Shown here one piece after another: positions 33,619 to 41,783 of a DNA stretch of 64,000 bases; positions within the stretch are counted from its first letter, which is position 1; each line of letters begins with the position of its first letter. The position numbers and the translations under genes are program-made. Source of the stretch: CAXNKH01 sp049296795 (GTDB taxonomy: Bacteria > Pseudomonadota > Gammaproteobacteria > Burkholderiales > Burkholderiaceae_C). The stretch covers positions 164,964-228,963 of the forward strand of contig JBAQTC010000002.1 of assembly GCA_049296795.1 (NCBI GenBank). Reading direction: 5' to 3'. The notes beneath the pieces are model-generated. The model was not told where the DNA came from, searched no databases, and saw only the letters and a list, made by a program, of their open reading frames with translations.

Positions 33619-34028
33619 GCTATTTGGTGGACACCAATGTCTTGTCGGAACTGCGGCGCAAGCAGCCTCACCCCCAGGTGGTGGCGTGGTTTGCAGCCAG
33701 GCCTCGCCAGTCGCTTTACTTGAGCGTGCTGACCCTGGGTGAAATTCGCAAGGGCATTGAGCGCCTGGGTGATGCGGCGCGCCAGCAGCCTTTGCTGGAC
33801 TGGCTGGAGGTAGAACTGCCCAACTACTTTGTGGGCCGATTGCTGACGGTAGATGCCCACACCGCCGACCGCTGGGGCCGCCTACTGGGCAACGCGGGCC
33901 GCCCTCTGCCCGCCGTAGACAGCCTGCTGGCCGCCACAGCGCTGCAGCATGACTTGACCCTTGTGACGCGCAACACGGCAGACTTCGATGGGACGGGGGT
34001 GCGGCTGATCAACCCGTGGAACGGGTAA
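33615..34028 (+). CDS. Type II toxin, PIN-domain ribonuclease, VapC/FitB-like
   Basis: A 137-residue PIN-domain RNase. Acidic metal-binding residues are Asp6 (YLVDTNVLSELRR), Glu43 (LGEIRKGIERL), Asp102 (AVDSLLAATA) and Asp123 (NTADFDGTGV). The LSELRR and GEIRKGIERL motifs resemble FitB/VapC. The start is TTG at 33615, inside the antitoxin stop (TTGA); it gives the family-typical MSYLVDTNVL, whereas a GTG at 33627 would lose part of the first strand. RNA cleavage by a PIN toxin in complex with a Phd-type antitoxin is expected. Confidence 0.92.
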   Translation: MSYLVDTNVLSELRRKQPHPQVVAWFAARPRQSLYLSVLTLGEIRKGIERLGDAARQQPLLDWLEVELPNYFVGRLLTVDAHTADRWGRLLGNAGRPLPAVDSLLAATALQHDLTLVTRNTADFDGTGVRLINPWNG

Positions 34029-34193
34029 CTGGGCCCGCTTGGCTGGCCCGCCCAGGCTCAGCCCACAGCCCGGGCGACCCTAAGGCCGAAGAGCCTGCGG
34101 CGCCGGGCGCTGGACTGCGGGGAAGGGTTGGGCGGTTTTGCCAGCGCGAGACGGGCGTGATGCTTTACCATCGGCAATCTACTAAATAGCACC

Positions 34194-35939
34194 ATGACCA
34201 CCCAACCCAAAGACGACCAACAACCCGCCATCCCGACCGGCATGAAAAAAGGCCTGACCAGCTACGGCGACGCGGGCTTCTCGCTGTTCCTGCGCAAGGC
34301 CTTCATCAAGGGCGCGGGCTTCACTGACACGGCGCTGGATCGACCGGTGATTGGTATCACCAACACCGGCAGCGCCTACAACCCCTGCCACGGCAACATG
34401 CCGCAGCTGATCGAAGCGGTCAAGCGCGGCATCATGCTCGCTGGTGGTCTGCCGATGGACTTCCCCACCATTTCAGTCCATGAAAGTTTCGCCTCACCCA
34501 CCAGCATGTATTTACGCAACCTGATGTCGATGGACACCGAGGAAATGTTGCGGGCGCAACCGATGGACGCTGTGGTGCTGATTGGCGGTTGCGACAAAAC
34601 CGTGCCAGCGCAGTTGATGGGAGCCGCATCAGCCGGACTGCCCGCGATTCAGCTCATCACCGGCTCCATGCTCACCGGCTCGCACCGCAGCGAGCGCGTT
34701 GGCGCTTGCACCGATTGCCGCCGCTACTGGGCCAAGTTCCGCGCCGACGAGATCAGTGCTGAAGAAAAAGATGAGGTTAACAACCAGCTGGTGGCCAGTG
34801 TCGGCACTTGCTCAGTAATGGGTACGGCCAGCACCATGGCCTGCATTGCCGAAGCGCTGGGCATGACGGTTCCCGGTGGTGCATCACCGCCTGCTGTTAC
34901 CGCCGACCGGATTCGGATTGCCGAAGAAACCGGTGCGCGCGCCGTGCAAATGGCGATTGACGGACTGACCATCGACAAAATCTTGACGCCCGACGCGTTC
35001 GAGAACGCCATGCGCGTGCTGTTGGCCATTGGCGGATCGACCAACGGTATCGTTCATTTGGCAGCCATTGCCGGTCGCCTCGGTCACCCTATTGACCTGC
35101 CGACGCTGGACCGCATGGGGCGCGACACGCCGGTGCTGCTGGACCTCAAGCCCTCGGGTCAGCACTACATGGAAGATTTCCACCACGCTGGCGGTATGGC
35201 CACGCTGCTGCGCGAGTTGAAACCCCTGCTCAAACTCGACGCCATGACCGTCACGGGTCGCACCCTGGGCCAAGAGTTGGAGGCGCAGGGCCCAGGCTTC
35301 AAACAAGACGTGGTGCGCCCGTTTGACCAACCCATTTATCCCCAAGGCGGCATCGCCGTGCTGTACGGCAACTTGGCACCGGGCGGCGCCATCATCAAGC
35401 AATCGGCCGCGGATGCGAAGTTGATGGAGCACGAAGGACGTGCTGTGGTGTTCGAGAACGCCGCTGACTTGGCCAACCGGGTTGACGACCCCGAGCTCGA
35501 TGTCCATGCCGACGACATCCTGGTGTTAAAAAACATAGGCCCCAAGGGCGCGCCCGGCATGCCCGAAGCGGGCTACTTGCCGATTCCGATGAAGCTGGCC
35601 CGCGCTGGCGTGAAAGACATGGTTCGAATTTCGGATGGTCGTATGAGCGGCACCGGCTACGGCACCATCGTGCTGCACGTCACGCCCGAGTCGGCCATTG
35701 GCGGCCCACTGGCTTACGTGCAAAACGGCGACCGCATTCGCTTGTCTGTGAAGAAGCGCGAGATCAGCTTGTTAGTATCGCAAGCGGAACTGGCGCAACG
35801 AGCCCAAGACAATCCTGTTACTGAGCCGACTGCAGATCGTGGTTACAAGAAACTGTTTTTGCAGACCGTGACCCAGGCCGATCAAGGCGTTGATTTTGAT
35901 TTCTTGCGTGCAGCCCAGCCCCCAACCACCCCCAAATAA
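34194..35939 (+). CDS. IlvD/Edd family dehydratase, sugar-acid dehydratase-like
   Basis: A 581-residue iron-sulfur dehydratase. Cluster cysteines are Cys65 (YNPCHGN), Cys133 (IGGCDKTVPAQ) and Cys206 (VGTCSVMGTAST). GGCDKT and YNPCHGN in place of the SNCDKITPG and CDS-type motifs of biosynthetic IlvD point to the L-arabonate/D-xylonate dehydratase branch, which removes water from aldonic acids to give 2-keto-3-deoxy acids. The Bug receptor gene follows 16 bp later, supporting a catabolic acid substrate and not branched-chain amino acid synthesis. A dihydroxyacid dehydratase function cannot be excluded. Confidence 0.88.
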   Translation: MTTQPKDDQQPAIPTGMKKGLTSYGDAGFSLFLRKAFIKGAGFTDTALDRPVIGITNTGSAYNPCHGNMPQLIEAVKRGIMLAGGLPMDFPTISVHESFASPTSMYLRNLMSMDTEEMLRAQPMDAVVLIGGCDKTVPAQLMGAASAGLPAIQLITGSMLTGSHRSERVGACTDCRRYWAKFRADEISAEEKDEVNNQLVASVGTCSVMGTASTMACIAEALGMTVPGGASPPAVTADRIRIAEETGARAVQMAIDGLTIDKILTPDAFENAMRVLLAIGGSTNGIVHLAAIAGRLGHPIDLPTLDRMGRDTPVLLDLKPSGQHYMEDFHHAGGMATLLRELKPLLKLDAMTVTGRTLGQELEAQGPGFKQDVVRPFDQPIYPQGGIAVLYGNLAPGGAIIKQSAADAKLMEHEGRAVVFENAADLANRVDDPELDVHADDILVLKNIGPKGAPGMPEAGYLPIPMKLARAGVKDMVRISDGRMSGTGYGTIVLHVTPESAIGGPLAYVQNGDRIRLSVKKREISLLVSQAELAQRAQDNPVTEPTADRGYKKLFLQTVTQADQGVDFDFLRAAQPPTTPK

Positions 35940-35955
35940 ACCAAGGAGTTAGTGC

Positions 35956-36933
35956 ATGACAGTTCTCCACTCCCCTCATCGAGTTCTGTGGACTCTGGCC
36001 CTGAGCCTGTCATGCCTGAGCGCTTGGGCCCAGGCCTGGCCGAACAAGCCCGTGACCATCATCGTTCCGTTCGCTGCGGGTGGCGGAACCGACATCGGCA
36101 CCCGCATCGTGGCCCAGCGTTTATCACAGCTGTGGGGACAATCCGTGCTGGTGGATAACCGGGGCGGCGCCGGCGGTAATGTGGGTCTGGAGATCGCTGC
36201 ACGCGCCAAACCCGATGGCTACACCTTGCTCACCGGCAATGTGGGAACCCAGTCGATCAACCCCACGCTGTACAAGAAACTCAACTACAACCCCGACACC
36301 TCTTTTGTTCCGATCGGCCTGTTTGCCGAGCTACCCTTTGTGCTGGCTGTCAGCACCAGCTTAGCGGCCAAAAACGTCAAGGAGTTGGTAGCACTGGCCA
36401 AGGCCGAACCCGGCAAGCTCACCTACGCCAGCTCGGGCAATGGCGGTTCACCGCACTTGTCCGCCGAGACCTTCAAAATCGTCACCGGAACCCAAATTTT
36501 GCACATCCCTTACAAAGGCGGTGGGCCGGCAATGATCGACCTGATTTCGGGCAATGTGAACATGATTTTTGTTTCGGTGCTGGAAACCTCGGCCCACATC
36601 AAGGCCGGTAAATTGCGGGCCCTGGCCATCTCCAGCAAGAGTCGGGTCGCCGCCTTGCCCGAAGTACCGACACTGGAGGAAGCCGGGGTTACAGGCGCCG
36701 AATCAGGCTCTTGGCTCGGCCTGCTAGCCCCCAATGAAACGCCCAAAGCCATTGTTGACAAAATTTCCCAGGACCTGCAACAGGTGCTCGCCATGGCCGA
36801 TGTTCAGCAACAGTTGATGGCGCAAGGGGCGTTGGCCAAAGGCGGAACACCAGCTGATTTCAGCCAACTCATTGCCAGTGACCGTAAGCGCTACGCCAAG
36901 ATCATTCTGGACAACAAGCTGTCAGTGGATTGA
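35956..36933 (+). CDS. Bug-family (TctC-type) periplasmic solute receptor
   Basis: A 325-residue periplasmic receptor with a Sec signal peptide (predicted cut after Ala25, SAWA|QAW) and the Bug patterns WPNKPVTIIVPFAAGGGTD, NRGGAGGNVGLEIAARAKPDGY and HIPYKGGGPAM. AAGGAG at 35942-35947 is 8 nt before the ATG. It pairs with the dehydratase upstream, so an aldonic or related acid is the likely ligand. As with the receptor at 8892, no TctA or TctB gene is in the window. Confidence 0.9.
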   Translation: MTVLHSPHRVLWTLALSLSCLSAWAQAWPNKPVTIIVPFAAGGGTDIGTRIVAQRLSQLWGQSVLVDNRGGAGGNVGLEIAARAKPDGYTLLTGNVGTQSINPTLYKKLNYNPDTSFVPIGLFAELPFVLAVSTSLAAKNVKELVALAKAEPGKLTYASSGNGGSPHLSAETFKIVTGTQILHIPYKGGGPAMIDLISGNVNMIFVSVLETSAHIKAGKLRALAISSKSRVAALPEVPTLEEAGVTGAESGSWLGLLAPNETPKAIVDKISQDLQQVLAMADVQQQLMAQGALAKGGTPADFSQLIASDRKRYAKIILDNKLSVD

Positions 36934-36940
36934 CCAGGTT

Positions 36941-36962
36941 CCATCCACTCACGGTTGGATGG
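36941..36962. terminator. Possible bidirectional hairpin between convergent genes
   Basis: CCATCCA (36941-36947) and TGGATGG (36956-36962) form a perfect 7-bp stem with an 8-nt loop between the convergent Bug receptor and MFS genes. No T-run follows in either direction, so the assignment is tentative. Confidence 0.35.
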
Positions 36963-36983
36963 GTAGCACCTGAAGTCATCGAG

Positions 36984-38159
36984 CTACTTCACTTCATTCA
37001 ATCGGGTCGAAACGCTTGGCAGAAAACTGACCACGGCAAAAGTGATGCACGATGTTCCAACCATGACCCACAACAGGCTTGAAAAACCAGCTGCTTTGAC
37101 AATAGGTCCGATCAACCAGACAGCCAATGAACTGGCACCGAGCGCCACCGCCAGTCGCATACCTGAGACGCGAGACCGCATTGAATCATCTACAAAGCGA
37201 ACGACCATCACATCGGTGAATGGAATGGCCCCAAAGATGGCGGCCATGAACAGAAGCTGCGCGAAATAAAACAACCAACCTTGCGTGCTGTTGGCCAGCA
37301 ACAGCGCCATGAACTGGACCACGATCACTGAACGGTAGAGTGTTTTCAAAGCCACCCTGTCCAGCAAGTAGCCAATCAGCAGTTGGGTCAATGAGGCCAA
37401 GACGTACACCAGTGCCAGAAAAAACCCTATCTGTGCTGGGTCTTGCGATATGTCGCCGAACTTGAGGGTCAGCAACTCGTAGTTGCTGCTGGTAGAAAAA
37501 TTAAAAAGCATGCTGCCGCTGGTGGCGGCAATCGTCATGATCAGCAGCAGTCTGGATATTGAGATCCCGTCATGCCGGCCTGAGCTTGCTTTTTTCCGGG
37601 CCGGAGCCGTGGCTTCACGAGGAGTACACAGGGCAAACATCACACCGCACAAGATGCTGATCAGGCCAGGGATCACAAAAGCCATCCGCCAGCCAAAGAA
37701 TTTTATCAAGAGTCCCGTCACTGCCGCCGCAGCCGCCAGGCCAAGATTGCCCGCCAAGCCATTTACACCAATGGTCCAGCCAGGACGAATCGCCCCTTGA
37801 ACCAGCATTGGAATTCCCACCGGGTGATAGATGGATGCTGCACATCCCAGCACGGCCAGGGCCAGTGCCAGCTGCAAGGGTGTATTCGTAGTCGCCACCA
37901 GGATAGAGGCCAAGCCTATGCCCACGAAGAAGATGGTCATCATTTGGCGACGGCCCCATAAATCCCCCAAACGGCCCGCAGGAATCGATCCCAGCCCGAA
38001 GAAGAAAAACGCTGCCACGCTGTAGGGCATCAGGTCTTCCCAGCGTTGCACCCCGAAATCCTTGGCGATTGAGGTGACGGCCGTGGCAAAAATCAACAGA
38101 AACATGTGATCCAGGGCGTGACCGATGTTCAGAAGAAGGCTGGTGGGCTTGTTGTGCAT
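36984..38159 (-). CDS. MFS transporter
   Basis: A 391-residue major facilitator protein with about twelve hydrophobic segments. The loop 2-3 motif is GRLGDLWGRRQMM and loop 8-9 contains LLIGYLLDRVALKTLYR. The open frame reaches a TTG at 38192, but the ATG at 38159 starts MHNKPTSLLLNIGHALDHMFL, a normal entry to the first helix and reminiscent of the fosmidomycin-resistance (Fsr) branch. The substrate is unknown. It stands 59 bp downstream of the threonine-dehydratase-like gene on the same strand. Confidence 0.88.
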   Translation of the reverse strand: MHNKPTSLLLNIGHALDHMFLLIFATAVTSIAKDFGVQRWEDLMPYSVAAFFFFGLGSIPAGRLGDLWGRRQMMTIFFVGIGLASILVATTNTPLQLALALAVLGCAASIYHPVGIPMLVQGAIRPGWTIGVNGLAGNLGLAAAAAVTGLLIKFFGWRMAFVIPGLISILCGVMFALCTPREATAPARKKASSGRHDGISISRLLLIMTIAATSGSMLFNFSTSSNYELLTLKFGDISQDPAQIGFFLALVYVLASLTQLLIGYLLDRVALKTLYRSVIVVQFMALLLANSTQGWLFYFAQLLFMAAIFGAIPFTDVMVVRFVDDSMRSRVSGMRLAVALGASSLAVWLIGPIVKAAGFSSLLWVMVGTSCITFAVVSFLPSVSTRLNEVK

Positions 38160-38218
38160 GTCAGGATGTTGCCCTAGGATGAGCTGATTCAATTATCACA
38201 GTGTTGAAAAGTGAAGGT

Positions 38219-39181
38219 TCAATCCACCAGCAATTCGCTGAATCGGCTCAAGTCCACGTTGCCGCCACTGAGGATAACGCCGACCCGCTGGCCTTGTTGC
38301 AAGAAGCCCGGTGCACAGGCCGCAGCAAAACCCAGGCAACCGGTGGGCTCAACCACCATCTTCATGCGCTCGGCGAAAAAGCGCAGCGCTGTCACCAGCT
38401 GGCCATCGGTGGCGGTCAAAATATCATCGACATCGCGCTGAATCACAGCAAAGGTGTATTGACCCAGATGCTGGGTCTGAGCCCCGTCGGCAATGGTTTG
38501 AGGCGTGGCAATGTGCACGATTTTCCCGCTGCGCAAAGACTGCTGGCCATCATTGCCGGTCTCGGGCTCGACACCATAAATTTTACATTGAGGCGACAGG
38601 GACCGAGCTGCCAGCGCGCAACCGCTGAGCAGGCCACCGCCGCCCAGCGGCACCAGCAGCACATCGAGTTCGCCGACTTCTTCTAGCAACTCCTTGGCCG
38701 CCGTACCTTGACCAGCTATCACGTCGGGGTGATCGTAAGGTGGAATCAGCGTCATGCCACGGGCTTGCGCCAGCTCACGCGTCAAGGCTTCACGATCCTG
38801 GGCGAAGCGGTCGTACAAAATCACCTCGGCGCCATAGGACCGGGTAGCCTTGATTTTGGCTTGAGGCGCGTCCAGCGGCATCAAAATGGCGGCGGGCATG
38901 GCCAGTATCCGGGCCGATAGCGCAATGGCCTGGGCATGGTTGCCCGATGAAAAGGTGATCACGCCGGCCTGTCGCTGATCGGCCGTGAACCGGGACAAGG
39001 CATTGAAAGCGCCACGGAACTTGAAAGCGCCCATGCGCTGAAAGTTTTCGCATTTAAAAAACAGGCTGGCGCCGAGCTGCTCGTCCGCGGTGCGCGATCG
39101 CAGCACCGGCGTGCGGTGGGCCTGGCCTTGCAAGCGTAGCGAAGCAGCGATCACATCGTCAAAAGTCGGCAAAGTCAGCAT
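38219..39181 (-). CDS. Threonine/serine dehydratase-like PLP enzyme
   Basis: A 320-residue fold-type II PLP enzyme of the threonine dehydratase/serine racemase/3-hydroxyaspartate dehydratase family. The Schiff-base lysine is Lys54 (MGAFKFRGAFNAL), the substrate loop is SSGNHAQA (78-85) and the phosphate-binding loop is PLGGGGLLSGC. There is no regulatory ACT domain, so it is the short catabolic type. The frame opens at 39262, but the ATG at 39181 (MLTLPTFDDV) begins the normal N-terminus. It may degrade threonine, serine or 3-hydroxyaspartate. Confidence 0.9.
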   Translation of the reverse strand: MLTLPTFDDVIAASLRLQGQAHRTPVLRSRTADEQLGASLFFKCENFQRMGAFKFRGAFNALSRFTADQRQAGVITFSSGNHAQAIALSARILAMPAAILMPLDAPQAKIKATRSYGAEVILYDRFAQDREALTRELAQARGMTLIPPYDHPDVIAGQGTAAKELLEEVGELDVLLVPLGGGGLLSGCALAARSLSPQCKIYGVEPETGNDGQQSLRSGKIVHIATPQTIADGAQTQHLGQYTFAVIQRDVDDILTATDGQLVTALRFFAERMKMVVEPTGCLGFAAACAPGFLQQGQRVGVILSGGNVDLSRFSELLVD

Positions 39182-39344
39182 GCTTAGGGTCTTTCTGAGC
39201 CAGCGTTCGTGGCCTGAGCGGTTTATACCGGAAGAACGTCGTTTCATTGCAATGCACAGCAACTTGATCCAAAATCAATTCATCTGAAACATGGGGGCAC
39301 TACGCTGGCACTGCCGGACTTACCCCTAACAAACAGGTTGGCCC

Positions 39345-41774
39345 ATGACCCTGCCCGAGCACCTCCCGCTGACGTTGCAACAGTTGCATCGTCCTTGTGA
39401 TCCGGCCCAGTTCGGGTTTCAGACCACGTCCAATCTCGAGAGTCTGAGTGAAATGATCGGTCAAATGCGGGCCATGGACGCGGTGAAATTTGGCGCTGGC
39501 ATGCGCCATGAGGGCTACAACATTTTCCTGCTGGGACCCTCGGGTCTGGGTAAGCGCAATCTGGTGCGACAGTATTTGGAAAAAAAGGCTGAAATTGAGC
39601 ACCAACCGGCCGACTGGTGCTACCTGTTCAACTTCAATGAAGCACATAAGCCACTGGCAATCCGGATGCCATCGGGCCGCGGCGCCGAACTGCGCCAGCA
39701 CATGGAACAGCTGGTGGATTACTTGCGAACGGCGATTCCCATTCTGTTTGACAGTGATGAATACCGGGCCAAGGCTGAAGCGGTGCAAGAATCATTCAAC
39801 CAACGGCAGGAGCAAGCTTTCAAGGCCTTGGGCGAAAGCGCCAAGGAGCAACAGATAGTTCTGTTGCGCACACCGCAGGGCTTTGCGTTTGCCCCGACCC
39901 GAAAGCAGGAAGTCATTCAGCCCGAGGAGTTTGAAAAGCTCAAAGCAGCCGAGAAGAAAAAAATAGGCGAGGACATTGCTGAACTGCAAGAGCGGCTAAG
40001 CAAGATCCTGCGCGATATTCCGCAGTGGTGGAATGAGCGTACCGAGCGGCTCAAGCAGCTGAATCGGGAAACCACCCAGTCCACACTGAAAAACGTGATG
40101 GACGAGTTGCGCGTGCGATTTTCCGGACTCGAGCGCATCCAGCAATACCTCGATAGCGTGCAACAGGACATGGTCGAGCATGTGGATGACTTTCGCAAAC
40201 AGGAGGAGAACAACCCGATCACGGGTCTGCCGGTGAGCAAACGCGAAAGCTTGCGCCGCTACCAGGTCAATGTGCTGGTCAGCCACAGCAAGTCATCCGG
40301 TGCACCCATCGTCAGTGAGGACAACCCGAGCTTCACCAATCTGATCGGCCGTGTTGAGCACAAGGTTGAGCTCGGTGCCCTGGTTACCGACTTCACCTTG
40401 ATCAAACCGGGGGCTCTGCACCGCGCCAACGGAGGCTATTTGTTGCTCGATGCACGCAAATTGTTGATGCAGCCCATGGCATGGGAAGGCTTGAAACGGG
40501 CCCTGCAATCGCGCGAGATCCACATCGAATCTTTGGGCCAGATGTACAGCGCCGTCAGCACGGTCTCGCTGGAACCCGAACCGATTCCCCTGAATGCCAA
40601 GATCGTGTTGTTTGGGGAACGCCAGCTGTATTACCTGTTGCAGCAATACGACCAAGACTTCTCCGAGTTGTTCAAAGTGGCCGCTGATTTTGAGGAACGA
40701 ATCGATCGCAACGCTGACAACCAACTGCTCTATGCACGTTTGATTGCCACTTTCTGCACCAAAGACAAATTGCTACCCTTTGATCGCTCGGCAGTAGCAC
40801 GAGTGATCGACCAAAGTGCGCGCTGGGTGGGGGATTCGGAGAAACTCTCCACCCACATGCGCAGCGTGGCAGATTTGCTGCAAGAAGCCGACTACTGGGC
40901 ACGTCAAGCCGGACAAACCGTAGTGAACCAGTCCCAGGTTCAGTTAGCCATTGACACCCAGATCCATCGCCGTGACCGGATCAAAGGCCAGCTGCATGAA
41001 GCCATTTTGCGCGGTACGGTGATGATCGACACCCAGGGTTCGGTGACCGGACAAATCAATGCCTTGTCGGTCTTGCAGCTGGGTGATTTTGCTTTTGCCC
41101 AGCCCAGCCGGATCACTGCTACCAGCCGACTAGGCGCCGGTGAAATGATCAACATCGAACGTGAAGTCAAACTGTCGGGCGCGATTCACTCCAAGGGGGT
41201 CTTGATCATGTCGGCTTTCTTGGCGCAACGCTACGCCAAAAACCAGCCGCTGGCGCTAGCGGCCAGCCTGGTGTTCGAGCAGTCTTATGGCGGCATCGAT
41301 GGCGACAGTGCATCACTGGCCGAGTTGTGCGCCCTGCTCTCGAGCTTGGCCGAGACACCGATCCGTCAATCACTGGCCGTGACCGGCTCGGTCAACCAAC
41401 TCGGTCAAGTGCAGGCGATCGGTGCCGTCAATGAAAAAATTGAGGGTTTTTTCGACATTTGTCTGGCACGCGGCCTCAGTGGCGAACACGGCGTTTTGAT
41501 CCCTGCAACCAACGTCAAGCACTTGATGCTGCGCCAAGATGTCAGAGAAGCTGTCGCTGCCGGCAAGTTTCAGATTTACGCCCTCGACACGGTCGATCAA
41601 GCGCTGGCCCTGCTGACAGGTTTACCCAGTGGAACGCAGAATGCCAAGGGCAGTTACCCCAAAGGCAGCATCAACCAGCGGGTGGCGTCCCGCGTGACGC
41701 AACTTAAAGCACTGCGCAAATCTTCGTCAGATTCAGCGACCAAAGAAAAACCAAGCACCCATCAACCCGAGTAA
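39345..41774 (+). CDS. Lon-related putative ATP-dependent protease (LonB-like, YcbZ type)
   Basis: An 809-residue protein with an N-terminal AAA-like region, a central helical and charged region (about 130-290) and a C-terminal Lon protease domain. The Ser-Lys dyad is Ser655 in GGIDGDSASLAEL and Lys698 in AIGAVNEKIEGFFD. The P-loop-like motif is GPSGLGKRNLV (64-74), where Lys70 is followed by Arg instead of Ser/Thr; ANGGYLLLDARKLL may be the Walker B region. Such proteins act in protein quality control but are poorly characterised. It lies 9 bp before gdhA on the same strand, probably one transcript. Confidence 0.9.
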   Translation: MTLPEHLPLTLQQLHRPCDPAQFGFQTTSNLESLSEMIGQMRAMDAVKFGAGMRHEGYNIFLLGPSGLGKRNLVRQYLEKKAEIEHQPADWCYLFNFNEAHKPLAIRMPSGRGAELRQHMEQLVDYLRTAIPILFDSDEYRAKAEAVQESFNQRQEQAFKALGESAKEQQIVLLRTPQGFAFAPTRKQEVIQPEEFEKLKAAEKKKIGEDIAELQERLSKILRDIPQWWNERTERLKQLNRETTQSTLKNVMDELRVRFSGLERIQQYLDSVQQDMVEHVDDFRKQEENNPITGLPVSKRESLRRYQVNVLVSHSKSSGAPIVSEDNPSFTNLIGRVEHKVELGALVTDFTLIKPGALHRANGGYLLLDARKLLMQPMAWEGLKRALQSREIHIESLGQMYSAVSTVSLEPEPIPLNAKIVLFGERQLYYLLQQYDQDFSELFKVAADFEERIDRNADNQLLYARLIATFCTKDKLLPFDRSAVARVIDQSARWVGDSEKLSTHMRSVADLLQEADYWARQAGQTVVNQSQVQLAIDTQIHRRDRIKGQLHEAILRGTVMIDTQGSVTGQINALSVLQLGDFAFAQPSRITATSRLGAGEMINIEREVKLSGAIHSKGVLIMSAFLAQRYAKNQPLALAASLVFEQSYGGIDGDSASLAELCALLSSLAETPIRQSLAVTGSVNQLGQVQAIGAVNEKIEGFFDICLARGLSGEHGVLIPATNVKHLMLRQDVREAVAAGKFQIYALDTVDQALALLTGLPSGTQNAKGSYPKGSINQRVASRVTQLKALRKSSSDSATKEKPSTHQPE

Positions 41775-41783
41775 ATCTCAGCC

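Noticed and set aside
34194..35939. Biosynthetic dihydroxyacid dehydratase ilvD
   Set aside because: Motifs and the linked Bug receptor fit the sugar-acid dehydratase branch better; the symbol was withheld.
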